A stretch of DNA of 40,253 nucleotides from Ilumatobacter sp. Lineage in GTDB: Bacteria; Actinomycetota; Acidimicrobiia; Acidimicrobiales; Ilumatobacteraceae. Below are positions 24,121 to 32,300 of the stretch, in pieces. Below the pieces are notes generated by a model that was not told the DNA's origin, did no database searches, and was given only the letters and a program-made list of their open reading frames with translations. The stretch's first letter is position 1. Every line of letters begins with the position of its first letter. Where the stretch lies: positions 1 to 40,253 of the forward strand of contig NZ_JASJCS010000026.1 in NCBI RefSeq assembly GCF_030065885.1. The letters are read 5' to 3'. The translations under genes were made by a program, and so were the position numbers.

Positions 24121-25161
24121 TCAGCGCGAGACGAAGGGCGTCGATGCCACGGCGCCGGGCAGGCGCGAACCCCGGACGTCGACCTCGACCGGATCGCCGA
24201 TCTCGGCGTCGGGCGAGAGCAGCGCCAGCGCGATGCCCTGTTCGAGCACCGGCGAGAAGTTGCCCGACGTGACGGTGCCGACGAGCTCGCCGTTGCGGTA
24301 GACGTCGCAGCCGGTTCGAGGCGGGCGGCGGCCCTCGGTGACGATGCCGCGCAGCCGGCGCGACGGACCGGCCGTGCGTTCGGCGAGCAGCGCCTCACGA
24401 CCCACGAAGGCCGGCTTGTCGAAGGCGACGACCCAGCCGAGCCCGGCCTGGAGCGGCGTGATGCCGGGGCCGAGCTCTTGGCCGTGCAGCGGCAACCCGG
24501 CCTCGAGTCGCAGGGTGTCGCGTGCACCGAGCCCGGCCGGTTGCACACCCGCCCCGGTCACGGCCTCCCACAACGACGTGGCTCCGTCGGCGGGCACGGC
24601 GATCTCGATGCCCGGCTCGCCGGTGTAGCCGGTTCCGGCGACGACGCAGTCGTGCTCGCGCCAGCGGCAACGGTCGACCCGGAACCGCCCGACTGCTGCG
24701 GCCTCGGGAAACACACCGGCGACCAGGTCGCGAGCGGCGGGGCCCTGCACGGCGATCACCGCCCGGGTCGCAGTGATGTCGTCGCCGCCCAAGGCTGCGA
24801 TCACCCGGTCGGTGTTCGACGCGTTCGGCATCACGTCGAACACGTCACCGCCGGGGTGCCACCACACGATGATGTCGTCGAGCACCGACCCCGACCCGTC
24901 GAGCAGGTGGGTGTACTGGGCGCGGCCCGGCTCGATCTTGTCGAGGTCGTTGGTGAGCGTTCGTTGGAGGACGTCGTACGCGTCGACCGAGGCGAGGCGG
25001 ACGGTACCGAGGTGCGAGACGTCGAAGGCCACCGCCGAACGTCGACACGCCATGTGCTCGGCGAGCGTGCCGGTGTACTCGAGCGGCATCTCCCAGCCGC
25101 CGAACGGCACCATCTTGGCGCCGAGCCCGCGGTGGACCGCGTCGAGCGGCGACCGGTGCAT
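24121..25161 (-). CDS. gcvT: Aminomethyltransferase, glycine cleavage T-protein
   Basis: 346 residues, slightly shorter than the usual 360-370. It transfers the one-carbon unit from aminomethyl-GcvH to tetrahydrofolate and releases ammonia. 'MVPFGGWEMPLEY' (17-29), 'AFDVSHLGTV' (45-54), 'LLDGSGSVLDDIIV' with Asp95/Asp96 in the catalytic position, 'VQGPAARDL', 'GTGYTGEPGIEI' and 'LGARDTLRLEAGLPLHGQEL' are all family motifs. It begins 6 nt after the stop of the ResR-type MerR gene and is most likely in one operon with it. No riboswitch precedes this gene, unlike gcvP. Confidence 0.94.
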   Translation of the reverse strand: MHRSPLDAVHRGLGAKMVPFGGWEMPLEYTGTLAEHMACRRSAVAFDVSHLGTVRLASVDAYDVLQRTLTNDLDKIEPGRAQYTHLLDGSGSVLDDIIVWWHPGGDVFDVMPNASNTDRVIAALGGDDITATRAVIAVQGPAARDLVAGVFPEAAAVGRFRVDRCRWREHDCVVAGTGYTGEPGIEIAVPADGATSLWEAVTGAGVQPAGLGARDTLRLEAGLPLHGQELGPGITPLQAGLGWVVAFDKPAFVGREALLAERTAGPSRRLRGIVTEGRRPPRTGCDVYRNGELVGTVTSGNFSPVLEQGIALALLSPDAEIGDPVEVDVRGSRLPGAVASTPFVSR

Positions 25162-25167
25162 CGAGCC

Positions 25168-25605
25168 CTACTGCGCGACGGCGGCAGGCAGGTCGAACCC
25201 GAGCGAGACGACGTGGCTGTCGACCTCGTCCTTCACGCCGGCGAGCGACAACACGTTGAGGACACCCTGCCCCTGGGCGAGCACGTCGATCAGCTCGTCG
25301 CCCTGGGCGAGCACGACCGAGCTGCCGTTGATGACGAGGTGCGCCGACGCGATGTCGGTGGTGACGTGCTCGCGGAGATAGGCGAACACGTCGCGCACCG
25401 ACTCGAGCTTGATGCCTGCGTCGAGCAGCGTCTTGATGACGCGCAGCTCGAGCAGGTCCTTGTAGCTGTACCGCCGACGGCTGCCGCTGCCGCTCGCGTC
25501 GGACAGTGACGGCCTGATCAGGTCGGTGCGAGCCCAGTAGTCGAGCTGCCGGTAGGTGATGCCGACCACCTTCGCCGCTTGCGTTCCGCTGAAGCCGTCA
25601 CTCAT
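25168..25605 (-). CDS. MerR-family regulator, ResR (Rv1830)-like
   Basis: 145 residues. Winged HTH at 1-70: 'GFSGTQAAKVVGITYRQLDYWARTDL' is split by the MerR turn and 'SGSRRRYSYKDLLELRVIKTLL' forms wing and helix. The sequence and position recall M. tuberculosis Rv1830 (ResR/McdR), which lies beside Rv1828, Rv1829, garA and gcvH there. That family is linked to control of growth and division through whiB2. The short C-terminus lacks metal- or thiol-binding cysteines. ATG 25605 follows a GGAGGA 6 nt upstream. It has a leader of its own containing a palindromic operator candidate, and gcvT follows after 6 nt. Confidence 0.87.
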   Translation of the reverse strand: MSDGFSGTQAAKVVGITYRQLDYWARTDLIRPSLSDASGSGSRRRYSYKDLLELRVIKTLLDAGIKLESVRDVFAYLREHVTTDIASAHLVINGSSVVLAQGDELIDVLAQGQGVLNVLSLAGVKDEVDSHVVSLGFDLPAAVAQ

Positions 25606-25683
25606 CGACGATCCTCCGATGTGTCGTGCCGCGTATGCGGCTGCCTGCCCAACCAGGGTGTGGTTGCACCGGGTCGTGGGCCA

Positions 25684-25695
25684 TACACCGGTGTA
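25684..25695 (-). promoter_or_regulatory. Palindromic operator candidate TACACCGGTGTA
   Basis: A perfect 12-bp palindrome about 80 bp before the ResR-type gene. A second, imperfect element GGTG-N6-CACC lies 25-40 bp nearer the gene and uses the same CACC/GGTG half-sites. The surrounding 164 bp (25606-25770) contain no gene. MerR proteins often bind dyads in their own promoters, so autoregulation of the MerR-gcvT operon is a natural guess. Confidence 0.5.
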
Positions 25696-25770
25696 ACTAC
25701 GGACCTGTGAGCCTACGCCCGAGCGCGCGCGGCGTCAACGAATTGTTGCCTCGGGTGCGTCGGCTCCGGG

Positions 25771-26259
25771 TCAGGACGCGAAGTCGTCGGGGCTGACGCT
25801 GTCGATGAAGTCCTTGAACTCGTCGATGATCTCCTCGGACTCCTCGGCCGGCTCGGGCTCGGGCACCTGCCCGACCTCGTCGAGCAGGTCGTCGGACGCG
25901 AACAGCGGCGCGTCGCAGCGAACCGCCAGGGCGATCGCATCGGAGGGCCGGCTCGACACGATGTGCTCACCGTCGTGGCCCTGCAGGTGCAGCTCGGCGT
26001 AGAACGTGTGATCGCGGACCTCGGTGACGACGACGCGCTCGAGCGAGCTGCCGAGCTCGCCCAGCACGGTCACGAACAGGTCGTGGGTCATCGGTCGCGG
26101 TGGGTCGATGCCCTCGAGTGCGTAGTGGATGGCCGAGGCCTCGGGGCTACCGATGTAGATCGGCAACAGGCGGTGGTCGCCCTCCTGCTCCTGCAACAGG
26201 ACCATGGGGGTGTTCGCAGGGATCTCGACCCGCACGCCGACCAGCTCCATCGCTCTCAC
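25771..26259 (-). CDS. Bifunctional nuclease (DUF151) domain protein
   Basis: 162 residues from GTG 26259; ATG 26250 would give 159. The DUF151 domain covers about 4-125: 'LLPIYIGSPEASAIHYALEG', 'PRPMTHDLFVTVLGELG' and 'SSRPSDAIALAVRCDAPLF'. An acidic tail ending 'FKDFIDSVSPDDF' matches M. tuberculosis Rv1829 as I recall it. Plant relatives have RNase and DNase activity, but in bacteria the activity is little studied. GTG 26259 is preferred because TAGTGT ends 7 nt before it. The frame opens at 26286. It lies between two MerR genes in the conserved gcvH-garA-ftsR block. Confidence 0.88.
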   Translation of the reverse strand: MRAMELVGVRVEIPANTPMVLLQEQEGDHRLLPIYIGSPEASAIHYALEGIDPPRPMTHDLFVTVLGELGSSLERVVVTEVRDHTFYAELHLQGHDGEHIVSSRPSDAIALAVRCDAPLFASDDLLDEVGQVPEPEPAEESEEIIDEFKDFIDSVSPDDFAS

Positions 26260-26266
26260 GCTCGCG

Positions 26267-26272
26267 ACACTA
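26267..26272 (-). promoter_or_regulatory. -10 hexamer TAGTGT before the DUF151 gene
   Basis: On the minus strand TAGTGT ends 7 nt before GTG 26259. It suggests that the DUF151 gene has its own leaderless transcript besides any read-through from ftsR. Confidence 0.35.
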
Positions 26273-26313
26273 CTCCCCCGCAGCAACCCCGCTTCGTCGG
26301 GCTGCCGAACGCC

Positions 26314-26339
26314 TACCGAGGCTCACTACCGAGGCTCAC
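26314..26339. repeat. 13-bp perfect tandem duplication at the ftsR stop codon
   Basis: TACCGAGGCTCAC occurs twice head to tail. The stop codon of the ftsR-type gene (26336-26338) lies in one copy, and the other copy carries a second TGA just beyond it. It looks like a recent slippage event with no effect on the protein. Confidence 0.7.
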
Positions 26340-27232
26340 TGCTCGAAGTGGTGGCGCAGGGCATGCCGGGTCATCGCGGCCCGGATCGTGCCGCCGAGCA
26401 CGTCGAGTCGGCGAAGCTGCTCGAGTGCCTCGGCCCGGGCCTCGGGGCTCCGCTGCCGGAAGCGAGGGGTGACCAGTTGCTCGTACAGCGAGACCTCTCG
26501 CTCGGCGGCGGTGCGGAAGGTCCGGAGGTGGCGGGCGTCGACGCCCGCCCGCAACAGCTCACATGCCGGCTTCGCGATCTCGACGGCGTCGTCGCCGTAG
26601 AGGGCCACCCCCGTCGACTCGCGGGGCACGACGATGCCGAACGACTCGAGCTGGTCGAGCTCGCTGTCGGTCATCGACACCATGCTGCAGAGCTCGGCCC
26701 GGTCGAGCAGCACGCTCGGCAGCAACTGGGGCGCCGGTTCGTCGGGCTCGTCGACCGTGGGTGCCTCGGCCGGGTCGCCGTTGCGGCCCGACGACGGGTG
26801 GGCTGCGATGCTGGCCGCCGGCACCGACTCGCCGGCCGCCTCGTCGACCGCGTCGGCATCACCCTCGAGTTGAGGTCGAGGGTCGGCCTCGGCCTCGCCG
26901 GCCGTGCCGCTCTCGTCGGCCTGGTCGTCCTCGGCGGCGTCGTCGCCGGGCCGCAGGTGCTCGCCGGTCGGATCGATCTCGCCCGAATCGAGCCGATCCT
27001 TGATGACCCGCAGCGGCAGGTAGTTCTGACGTTGCTCGGTGAGGATCACGCGCAACAGCTCGACGTCCTCGTCGTAGAACTTGCGGTAGCCCGAGGACGT
27101 TCGCTCGGGCGAGATGAGGCCCTGGCTCTCGAGGAACCGGATCTTCGAGATCGTCACGTCGGGGAACTCCTCGAGCAGCATGCCGAGGACCTCGCCGATC
27201 GAGAGGTGGCTGGCGTCTTTGACCTCAGCCAT
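26336..27232 (-). CDS. ftsR: MerR-family transcriptional regulator FtsR (Rv1828-like)
   Basis: 298 residues. The N-terminal MerR domain (8-85) reads 'LSIGEVLGMLLEEFPDVTIS', 'KIRFLESQGLISPERTSSGY' and 'LPLRVIKDRLDSG'. This is the signature of Rv1828/FtsR; in Corynebacterium FtsR controls ftsZ. A long acidic, disordered linker (about 92-170) leads to a C-terminal domain (about 175-298) with 'LPSVLLDRAELCSMVSMTDSEL'. ATG 27232 overlaps the end of the FHA gene by 8 nt, which indicates translational coupling. The linker is longer than I recall for the mycobacterial protein. Confidence 0.9.
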   Translation of the reverse strand: MAEVKDASHLSIGEVLGMLLEEFPDVTISKIRFLESQGLISPERTSSGYRKFYDEDVELLRVILTEQRQNYLPLRVIKDRLDSGEIDPTGEHLRPGDDAAEDDQADESGTAGEAEADPRPQLEGDADAVDEAAGESVPAASIAAHPSSGRNGDPAEAPTVDEPDEPAPQLLPSVLLDRAELCSMVSMTDSELDQLESFGIVVPRESTGVALYGDDAVEIAKPACELLRAGVDARHLRTFRTAAEREVSLYEQLVTPRFRQRSPEARAEALEQLRRLDVLGGTIRAAMTRHALRHHFEQ

Positions 27233-27710
27233 CGGTGCGCTCGAAGAAGACCAGACGGAACTTGCCGATCTGCAGCTCGTCGCCGTGGTGGAGCGACGCC
27301 CGCTCGACGCGCTCCTGGTTGACGTAGGTGCCGTTGAGCGAGCCGGAGTCGGCGACGACGTACCCGTCGGCGGTGCGCTGCACCTCGGCGTGGCGTCGTG
27401 ACACCGTGATGTCGTCGAGCGAGATCTCGCTGTCGGGATGACGCCCCAGCCTGGTCAGATCGCTGTCGAGCGTGAACCGGGCGCCCGACTGCTCGCCGGA
27501 GCGGACGATCAGCACGCCGTACCCCTTGGCGAGCTCGCCCACCGGGATGACGAGGTCGTCGTCGGTGCCCGGAGCGTCCTGGAGCGGATCGACCGCGGCG
27601 AGCGTGATGGTCCGGTCGTCGAGCAGGTCGAGCGGGGAGCCGCAGCTCGAGCAGAAGTTGCTGTCGGGCGGGTTCCGATGACCGCACTGGTTGCAGTACA
27701 CGTAGGACAT
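27225..27710 (-). CDS. FHA-domain protein with N-terminal zinc ribbon (GarA/OdhI-like)
   Basis: 161 residues. A zinc ribbon is formed by C6, C9, C20 and C23 ('CNQCG' and 'CSSCG'). The FHA domain (about 64-156) has the phosphothreonine-binding residues in 'GRHPDSEI' (from 89), 'SRRHAEV' (104-110) and 'SLNGTYVN' (124-131), and ends 'GDELQIGKFRLVF' as in GarA. GarA and OdhI inhibit 2-oxoglutarate dehydrogenase and glutamate dehydrogenase when unphosphorylated. Their 'ETTS' phosphosite is replaced here by 'DDRTITL' (T34, T36) just after the zinc ribbon. ATG 27710 starts the ribbon; an upstream extension to 27803 would overlap gcvH. The position next to gcvH matches Rv1827-Rv1826. Confidence 0.88.
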   Translation of the reverse strand: MSYVYCNQCGHRNPPDSNFCSSCGSPLDLLDDRTITLAAVDPLQDAPGTDDDLVIPVGELAKGYGVLIVRSGEQSGARFTLDSDLTRLGRHPDSEISLDDITVSRRHAEVQRTADGYVVADSGSLNGTYVNQERVERASLHHGDELQIGKFRLVFFERTDG

Positions 27711-27715
27711 GGTGG

Positions 27716-28102
27716 TCAGCCTTCGGTCAGGGCTCGGTATCCAGCGGCGTCGAGCAGCGCGTCGAGATCGGCATCGGCACTCATGTCGATGTCGTACAGC
27801 CAACCTTCGCCGTACGGGTCCTCGTTGAGCAACTCGGGTGCGTCCGCGAGCGCCTCGTTGACGGCAGCCACCGAGCCCGCGACGGGCGCGTAGATCTCGG
27901 ACACCGACTTGGTCGACTCGAGCTCGCCGACCGCGTCGTCGGCTGCCACGGCGTCGCCGACATCGGGCAGGTCGACGAAGACCACGTCGCCGAGCGCGTC
28001 TTGCGCGTAGTCGGTGATGCCGACCCGAACCCTCGACCCGTCATCGAGGCGCCGAACCCACTCGTGTTCGGCCGTATAGCGCAGTTCGTCGGGGACGTTC
28101 AT
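27716..28102 (-). CDS. gcvH: Glycine cleavage system H protein
   Basis: 128 residues, the normal length. The lipoyl carrier of the glycine cleavage complex. 'LRYTAEHEWVR' near the start and 'GELESTKSVSEIYAPVAG' (59-76) are diagnostic; Lys65 carries the lipoyl group. 'DPYGEGWLYDI' lies near the end. ATG 28102 gives the family N-terminus; the frame opens at 28129. Its stop is 5 nt before the FHA gene and its start 23 nt after the pgsA-like stop, so all should be cotranscribed. In many actinobacteria DUF881 and DUF1290 genes stand between pgsA and gcvH; they are absent here. Confidence 0.95.
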   Translation of the reverse strand: MNVPDELRYTAEHEWVRRLDDGSRVRVGITDYAQDALGDVVFVDLPDVGDAVAADDAVGELESTKSVSEIYAPVAGSVAAVNEALADAPELLNEDPYGEGWLYDIDMSADADLDALLDAAGYRALTEG

Positions 28103-28125
28103 GGGGCACCACCGTATCGGCCCGG

Positions 28126-28755
28126 TCAACTCGACCGTGAACGCTCGGATCCCGTCTCACGCCCAGCGGCCAGACCGGCACGGATCGCGGGCACGTAGGC
28201 GATCGCCGTGTAGTAGCTCAGGACGAGACCGGGGATGCCGAAGCACCACGCGGCGACCGTGAACGCATCGGCGATCGGAATGCTGCTGTTGCCCATCAGG
28301 AACCCGGGCACGGCGAACATCAGCAGGAACGTGGCCGTCTTGCCCCACCACGTGACGTCGAACCGCGCCATGCCGAAGAACACCGTCGCGACGGCGATCG
28401 TCGCACCGACCACGACCTCGCGGGCCAGCACCGCGATCGCGAACCAGAGCGGGATCGAGTCGTTGACGATGATCGCGACGATGCCGACCACGAACAGCAG
28501 GCGATCGACCGTCGGGTCGAACTTCTTGCCGAACTCGCTGGTCTGGCCGAGTCGGCGGGCCAGGTAGCCGTCGACCCAGTCGGTGGCGCCGAGCCCGCCG
28601 AGCACCCACGCCGCCGCTTGCCGCGACGGCAGGCCGAACAGCAGCCACACGAACAGGGGCAGGCAGAGCAACCGGACGAGCGTGACGAGGTTCGGGACGG
28701 TCCAGAGCGTGTCGACCTCGCCGTCCGGGGCTGCGATGTCGGTCGAGCCGGTCAC
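28126..28755 (-). CDS. CDP-alcohol phosphatidyltransferase family membrane protein
   Basis: 209 residues. The complete family motif D-G-x2-A-R-x8-G-x3-D-x3-D is present: D62, G63, A66, R67, G76, D80, D84. Hydrophobic helices lie at about 22-41, 46-58, 90-130, 140-160 and 165-190, giving an integral membrane enzyme. It joins a CDP-activated lipid to an alcohol such as glycerol 3-phosphate or inositol; by position it corresponds to Rv1822 (pgsA2). Exact substrate is uncertain. GTG 28755 is chosen; there is no ATG before the first helix. A TAGGCT hexamer 7 nt upstream suggests a leaderless start. The frame runs on to 29316, but that part is antisense to the HIT gene. Confidence 0.87.
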   Translation of the reverse strand: MTGSTDIAAPDGEVDTLWTVPNLVTLVRLLCLPLFVWLLFGLPSRQAAAWVLGGLGATDWVDGYLARRLGQTSEFGKKFDPTVDRLLFVVGIVAIIVNDSIPLWFAIAVLAREVVVGATIAVATVFFGMARFDVTWWGKTATFLLMFAVPGFLMGNSSIPIADAFTVAAWCFGIPGLVLSYYTAIAYVPAIRAGLAAGRETGSERSRSS

Positions 28756-28762
28756 GTGGGTG

Positions 28763-28768
28763 AGCCTA
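28763..28768 (-). promoter_or_regulatory. -10 hexamer TAGGCT before the pgsA-like gene
   Basis: On the minus strand TAGGCT ends 7 nt before GTG 28755. It supports that GTG as start and would be the head of the pgsA-gcvH-FHA-ftsR transcript. Confidence 0.45.
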
Positions 28769-28785
28769 GGCCGCGGCCCGGCACG

Positions 28786-28791
28786 TAGATT
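28786..28791 (+). promoter_or_regulatory. -10 hexamer TAGATT before the HIT-family gene
   Basis: TAGATT ends 6 nt before ATG 28798. Together with the opposing TAGGCT it makes a very compact divergent promoter: only 42 bp separate the two start codons. Confidence 0.45.
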
Positions 28792-28797
28792 GCGGCC

Positions 28798-29217
28798 ATG
28801 GCCACGGTGTTCACGCGGATCATCAACGGCGAGCTCCCCGGCACCTTCGTCTGGCGCGACGACCGCTGCGTCGTGTTCATGTCGATCAACCCGATGGCGC
28901 ACGGTCACGCGCTCGTCGTGCCGATCGACGAGATCGATCACTGGATCGATGCACCGGCCGACCTGGCCGCGCACCTCTTCGAGGTCACCCGCCACATCGC
29001 CCAGGCCCAGCGAGCCGCGTTCTCCCCCGAGAAGGTCGGGGTGATCATCGCGGGATACGAGGTGCCGCACACCCACATCCACGTCATCCCGACCAACGAC
29101 ATGGCCGAGCTGTCGTTCGCCAACGCCGCAGCGTCGGTCGAGCGCGAGGCGCTCGATGCCGCCGCCGAGTCGATCCGTCTCGAGCTGCGCCGGTCGGAGC
29201 ACGCTCACGTCGTCTGA
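28798..29217 (+). CDS. HIT-family hydrolase
   Basis: 139 residues. A histidine-triad nucleotide hydrolase/transferase. 'RIINGELPGTFVWRDDRCVVFM' (7-28) is the usual N-terminus, and 'PHTHIHVIP' (about 98-106) is the HxHxH triad with the catalytic middle histidine. Close relatives hydrolyse AMP-linked or nucleotide-phosphoramidate compounds. No membrane segment or signal is seen. The gene is divergent from the pgsA-like gene and is followed by 98 bp with promoter signals for the giant repeat protein. Confidence 0.9.
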   Translation: MATVFTRIINGELPGTFVWRDDRCVVFMSINPMAHGHALVVPIDEIDHWIDAPADLAAHLFEVTRHIAQAQRAAFSPEKVGVIIAGYEVPHTHIHVIPTNDMAELSFANAAASVEREALDAAAESIRLELRRSEHAHVV

Positions 29218-29237
29218 GCTCTCCTCGGCCGGCTTCC

Positions 29238-29309
29238 TCAAGATTCCGTCAAGGTCGCGCAGAGACCATCTGACCAGGGTCTCCGTACTAGCGTTGACCG
29301 GCGGAAGGA
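29238..29309 (+). promoter_or_regulatory. Promoter region of the giant repeat protein, with TCAAG-N6-TCAAG box
   Basis: TCAAG at 29238-29242 and 29249-29253 form an 11-bp direct repeat in the context TCAAG-N-TTC-NN-TCAAG, as upstream of the 972-residue secreted protein. An inverted repeat GAGACC-N10-GGTCTC (29262-29283) and a -10-like TAGCGT (29289-29294) follow. GGAAGGA at 29303-29309 is the ribosome binding site, 6 nt from TTG 29316. The element order suggests an activator box, a possible second operator, then the promoter. Confidence 0.5.
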
Positions 29310-29315
29310 CCTTCA

Positions 29316-32300
29316 TTGAGCAGCGTGAACCGGGCGAGGGCGAGACGACGTTCGATTCGCGCGTCGCGCCTCGGCGCCGCGCTCGTCATCCTCGCCTCGA
29401 CGGCCGTCACGATCGCACCGGCCGCCGACCCGGTCGAGGCCAGGACCGCCCGAGCGTTCGGCATCCGCTTCCAGACCGACACCAACGGCGCGATCGACAT
29501 CTTCGGCAACACGTTGCTGACCTGCCCGGGCAGCTGCGCCACCGTGCAGAACCCGACGGGCACGAACAGCCGGTACAACAACCAGTTCGACATGACACCG
29601 GTCGACGCCGACTCCGACCCGTCGACCTCCAACTCGTCCTCTGCAACCGTCTCGTACCCCGCCGGGGCGACGCTGCTCTTCGCCGGCCTCTACTGGGGCG
29701 CCCAATCGAACTCCGGCCAGCGCAACCGCCTCGACCTGCGGGTGCCGGGCGCGGCGTCGTACACCACCGTCACAGCGAGCCAGCTCGACAACTTCGGTCA
29801 GGACTACCAGGCGTTCGCCGACATCACCAGCGTGGTCGCAGCGGCGGGCCCCGGTGAGTACTTCGGCGCGAACATCCGCGCCAACGAGAACCGCAACGAC
29901 TACGCGGGTTGGGCGATCGTCGTCGCCTACGAGGATCCGGCCCTACCACTCCGGAACCTCACGGTCTTCGACGGCTACGGCTTGGTGGCGAACCGCTCAG
30001 CGGATCGGATCCTCGACATCCCGCTGTCGGGGTTCCTCTCGCCGCCGACCGGGCCGGTCAACGCTGAGCTCGGTGTGATCGCCTACGAGGGCGATGGTGG
30101 GATCCGCGGCGACCAGTTCCTCCTCGACGGCAACGTGTTGAGCAACGGGCAGAACCCGTCGGACGACTTCTTCAACTCCACGGTGTCGACCGACGGCTCC
30201 AACGACGGCGGTCGCAACCCCGACTACCAGAACACGCTCGGGTTCGACGCCGACGAGGTCGACGTGTCCGGCATCATCCCGAACGCGGCGACGTCGGCGA
30301 CGCTCCGCCTGACCACCACGGGTGACGCCTACTTCCCCGGCATGGTGTCCACGCAGATCGACCTCTTCGCGCCGCAGTTCCCGACCATCACGAAGACGGT
30401 GGTCGACGTCAACGGCGGCACCGCCCAGGTCGGCGACGTGCTCCACTACTCGGTCTCGATGACGAACGTCGGCCTCGATCCGGCGCTCGACGCCCGCATC
30501 AGCGACGTGATCCCGACCAACACCACCTATGTGCCCGAGTCGATGCTCGTCAACGGCAGCCCGGTCGGCGACTCCGGCTCCGACGGGGACGCCGGCGAGT
30601 TCGACGGCACGCGGGTGTCCGCATTCGTCGGCACCGGCGCGACCAGCACCGGCGGGGGCACGATCGGGCCGAACGAGTCGGCGCAACTCGAGTTCGACGT
30701 CACCATCGACATCGCGGCCGCCGGCACCGACGTCACCAACGTCGCCCAGTTCGACTACGTCGCGCAGACGCTCGGGCAACCGTTCACGTTCACGACCAAC
30801 TCGGTCGTCACGCCCGTCGACCCCCTCGCCGATCTCGCGATCTCCAAGGTCGCCTTCCCCGAGCCGTTCATCGCCGGCGCGGCTGCCGGCTACACCCTCA
30901 CGGTCACCAACAACGGGCCGAACCCCGCTGACAACGTGTCGGTCGCCGACGTGCTGCCCGCCGAGTTCGCCGGCGCCACGGTCACGCCGTCCCAAGGGTC
31001 GTGCACCGGTTCGTTGAACTGCACGATCGGCACCCTCGGCGTCGGGGCGTCGGCCACGGTCGACGTGAGCGTGACCCTCGCGTCCGGAACCGATCCCGCC
31101 CTCGTGATCAACAACACGGCGACCGTCACCGGTTCGGTCACCGATCTCGACACCTCGAACAACGCCTCGACCGTCAGCACGGCAGTCGACGCCGAGGCCG
31201 ACCTCCGGATCAGCAAGTCAGCAGGACCGGTCACGGCCACGGCCGGTGAGCCGCTCACCTACACCGTCACGGTGGTCAACGACGGGCCGTCCGACGCCGA
31301 CGCAGTGCAGGTCGCCGAGATCCTGCCGCCCGAACTGCTCTCGCCCGTGCTGACACCGAGTGCCGGCGGCGCGTGCACCGGCACGACGTGCACGTTCGCC
31401 GGTTTGGCCCCGGGCGCCAACGCCACGGTCACCGTGAGCGGAACGGTGTCGACATCGGCCTCCGGAACGCTCACCAACGCCGCCACGGCGTCGGCCGCCA
31501 CCCCGGACCCCGACCCGGGCGACAACACGGCGGTGCTCGACTCGCCCGTCGTGCAGAGCGCCGATCTCTCGGTGACGAAGACGGCATCGCCGTCCCCTGC
31601 CGTCGCGGGCGAGCTCGTGACGTACACGGTCACCGTCGCCAACGCCGGCCCCTCCGACGCCACCAACGTCGCGCTGGCCGACACCCTCCCGGCACTCACG
31701 GGCGTCACCGTCACGTCCAACGCCGGCACGTGCACGGGAACGTCGTCGGTCTCCTGCGACCTCGGCACGATCGCCGACGGCGGGCAGGTCGTCGTCACCG
31801 TCACCGGTACCGTGCCGGCCGACCAGACCGCCGACCTCACGAACGTGGCCTCGGTGTCGTCCGATGCGCCCGACCCGGTCGCCGGCAACGACAGCACCAG
31901 CCTCGACACGCCGGTCGTCGCGGTCGCCGATCTCCGCATCGAGAAGACCGTGGCCCCGAACCCGATCGTGATCGGCTCACCGGTCACGTACACGATCACG
32001 GTCACGAACGACGGCCCCTCCGATGCAGCGTCCGCAACGGTGGCCGACACGCTCCCGGGCGACCTCGCCGGTGTCACCGTGTCGTCGTCGCAGGGTGGGT
32101 GCGCTGCGTTCCCCTGCGATCTCGGGCCGATTGCGGCCGGCGCCTCGGCGACGATCACCGTCGGCGCCACCGCCACCGGCACCGATACCGACAACACGGC
32201 CACCGTCAGCTCGACGACAACCGACCCCGACGGCAGTGACAACTCGGCGACCGTCACGACCACGGTGACGTCGATCGCCGACCTCCGCGTCGACAAGGCA

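Noticed and set aside
28756..29316. N-terminal extension of the pgsA-like frame
   Set aside because: It is antisense to the HIT-family gene, which has a complete catalytic motif. GTG 28755 just before the first membrane helix is a better start.
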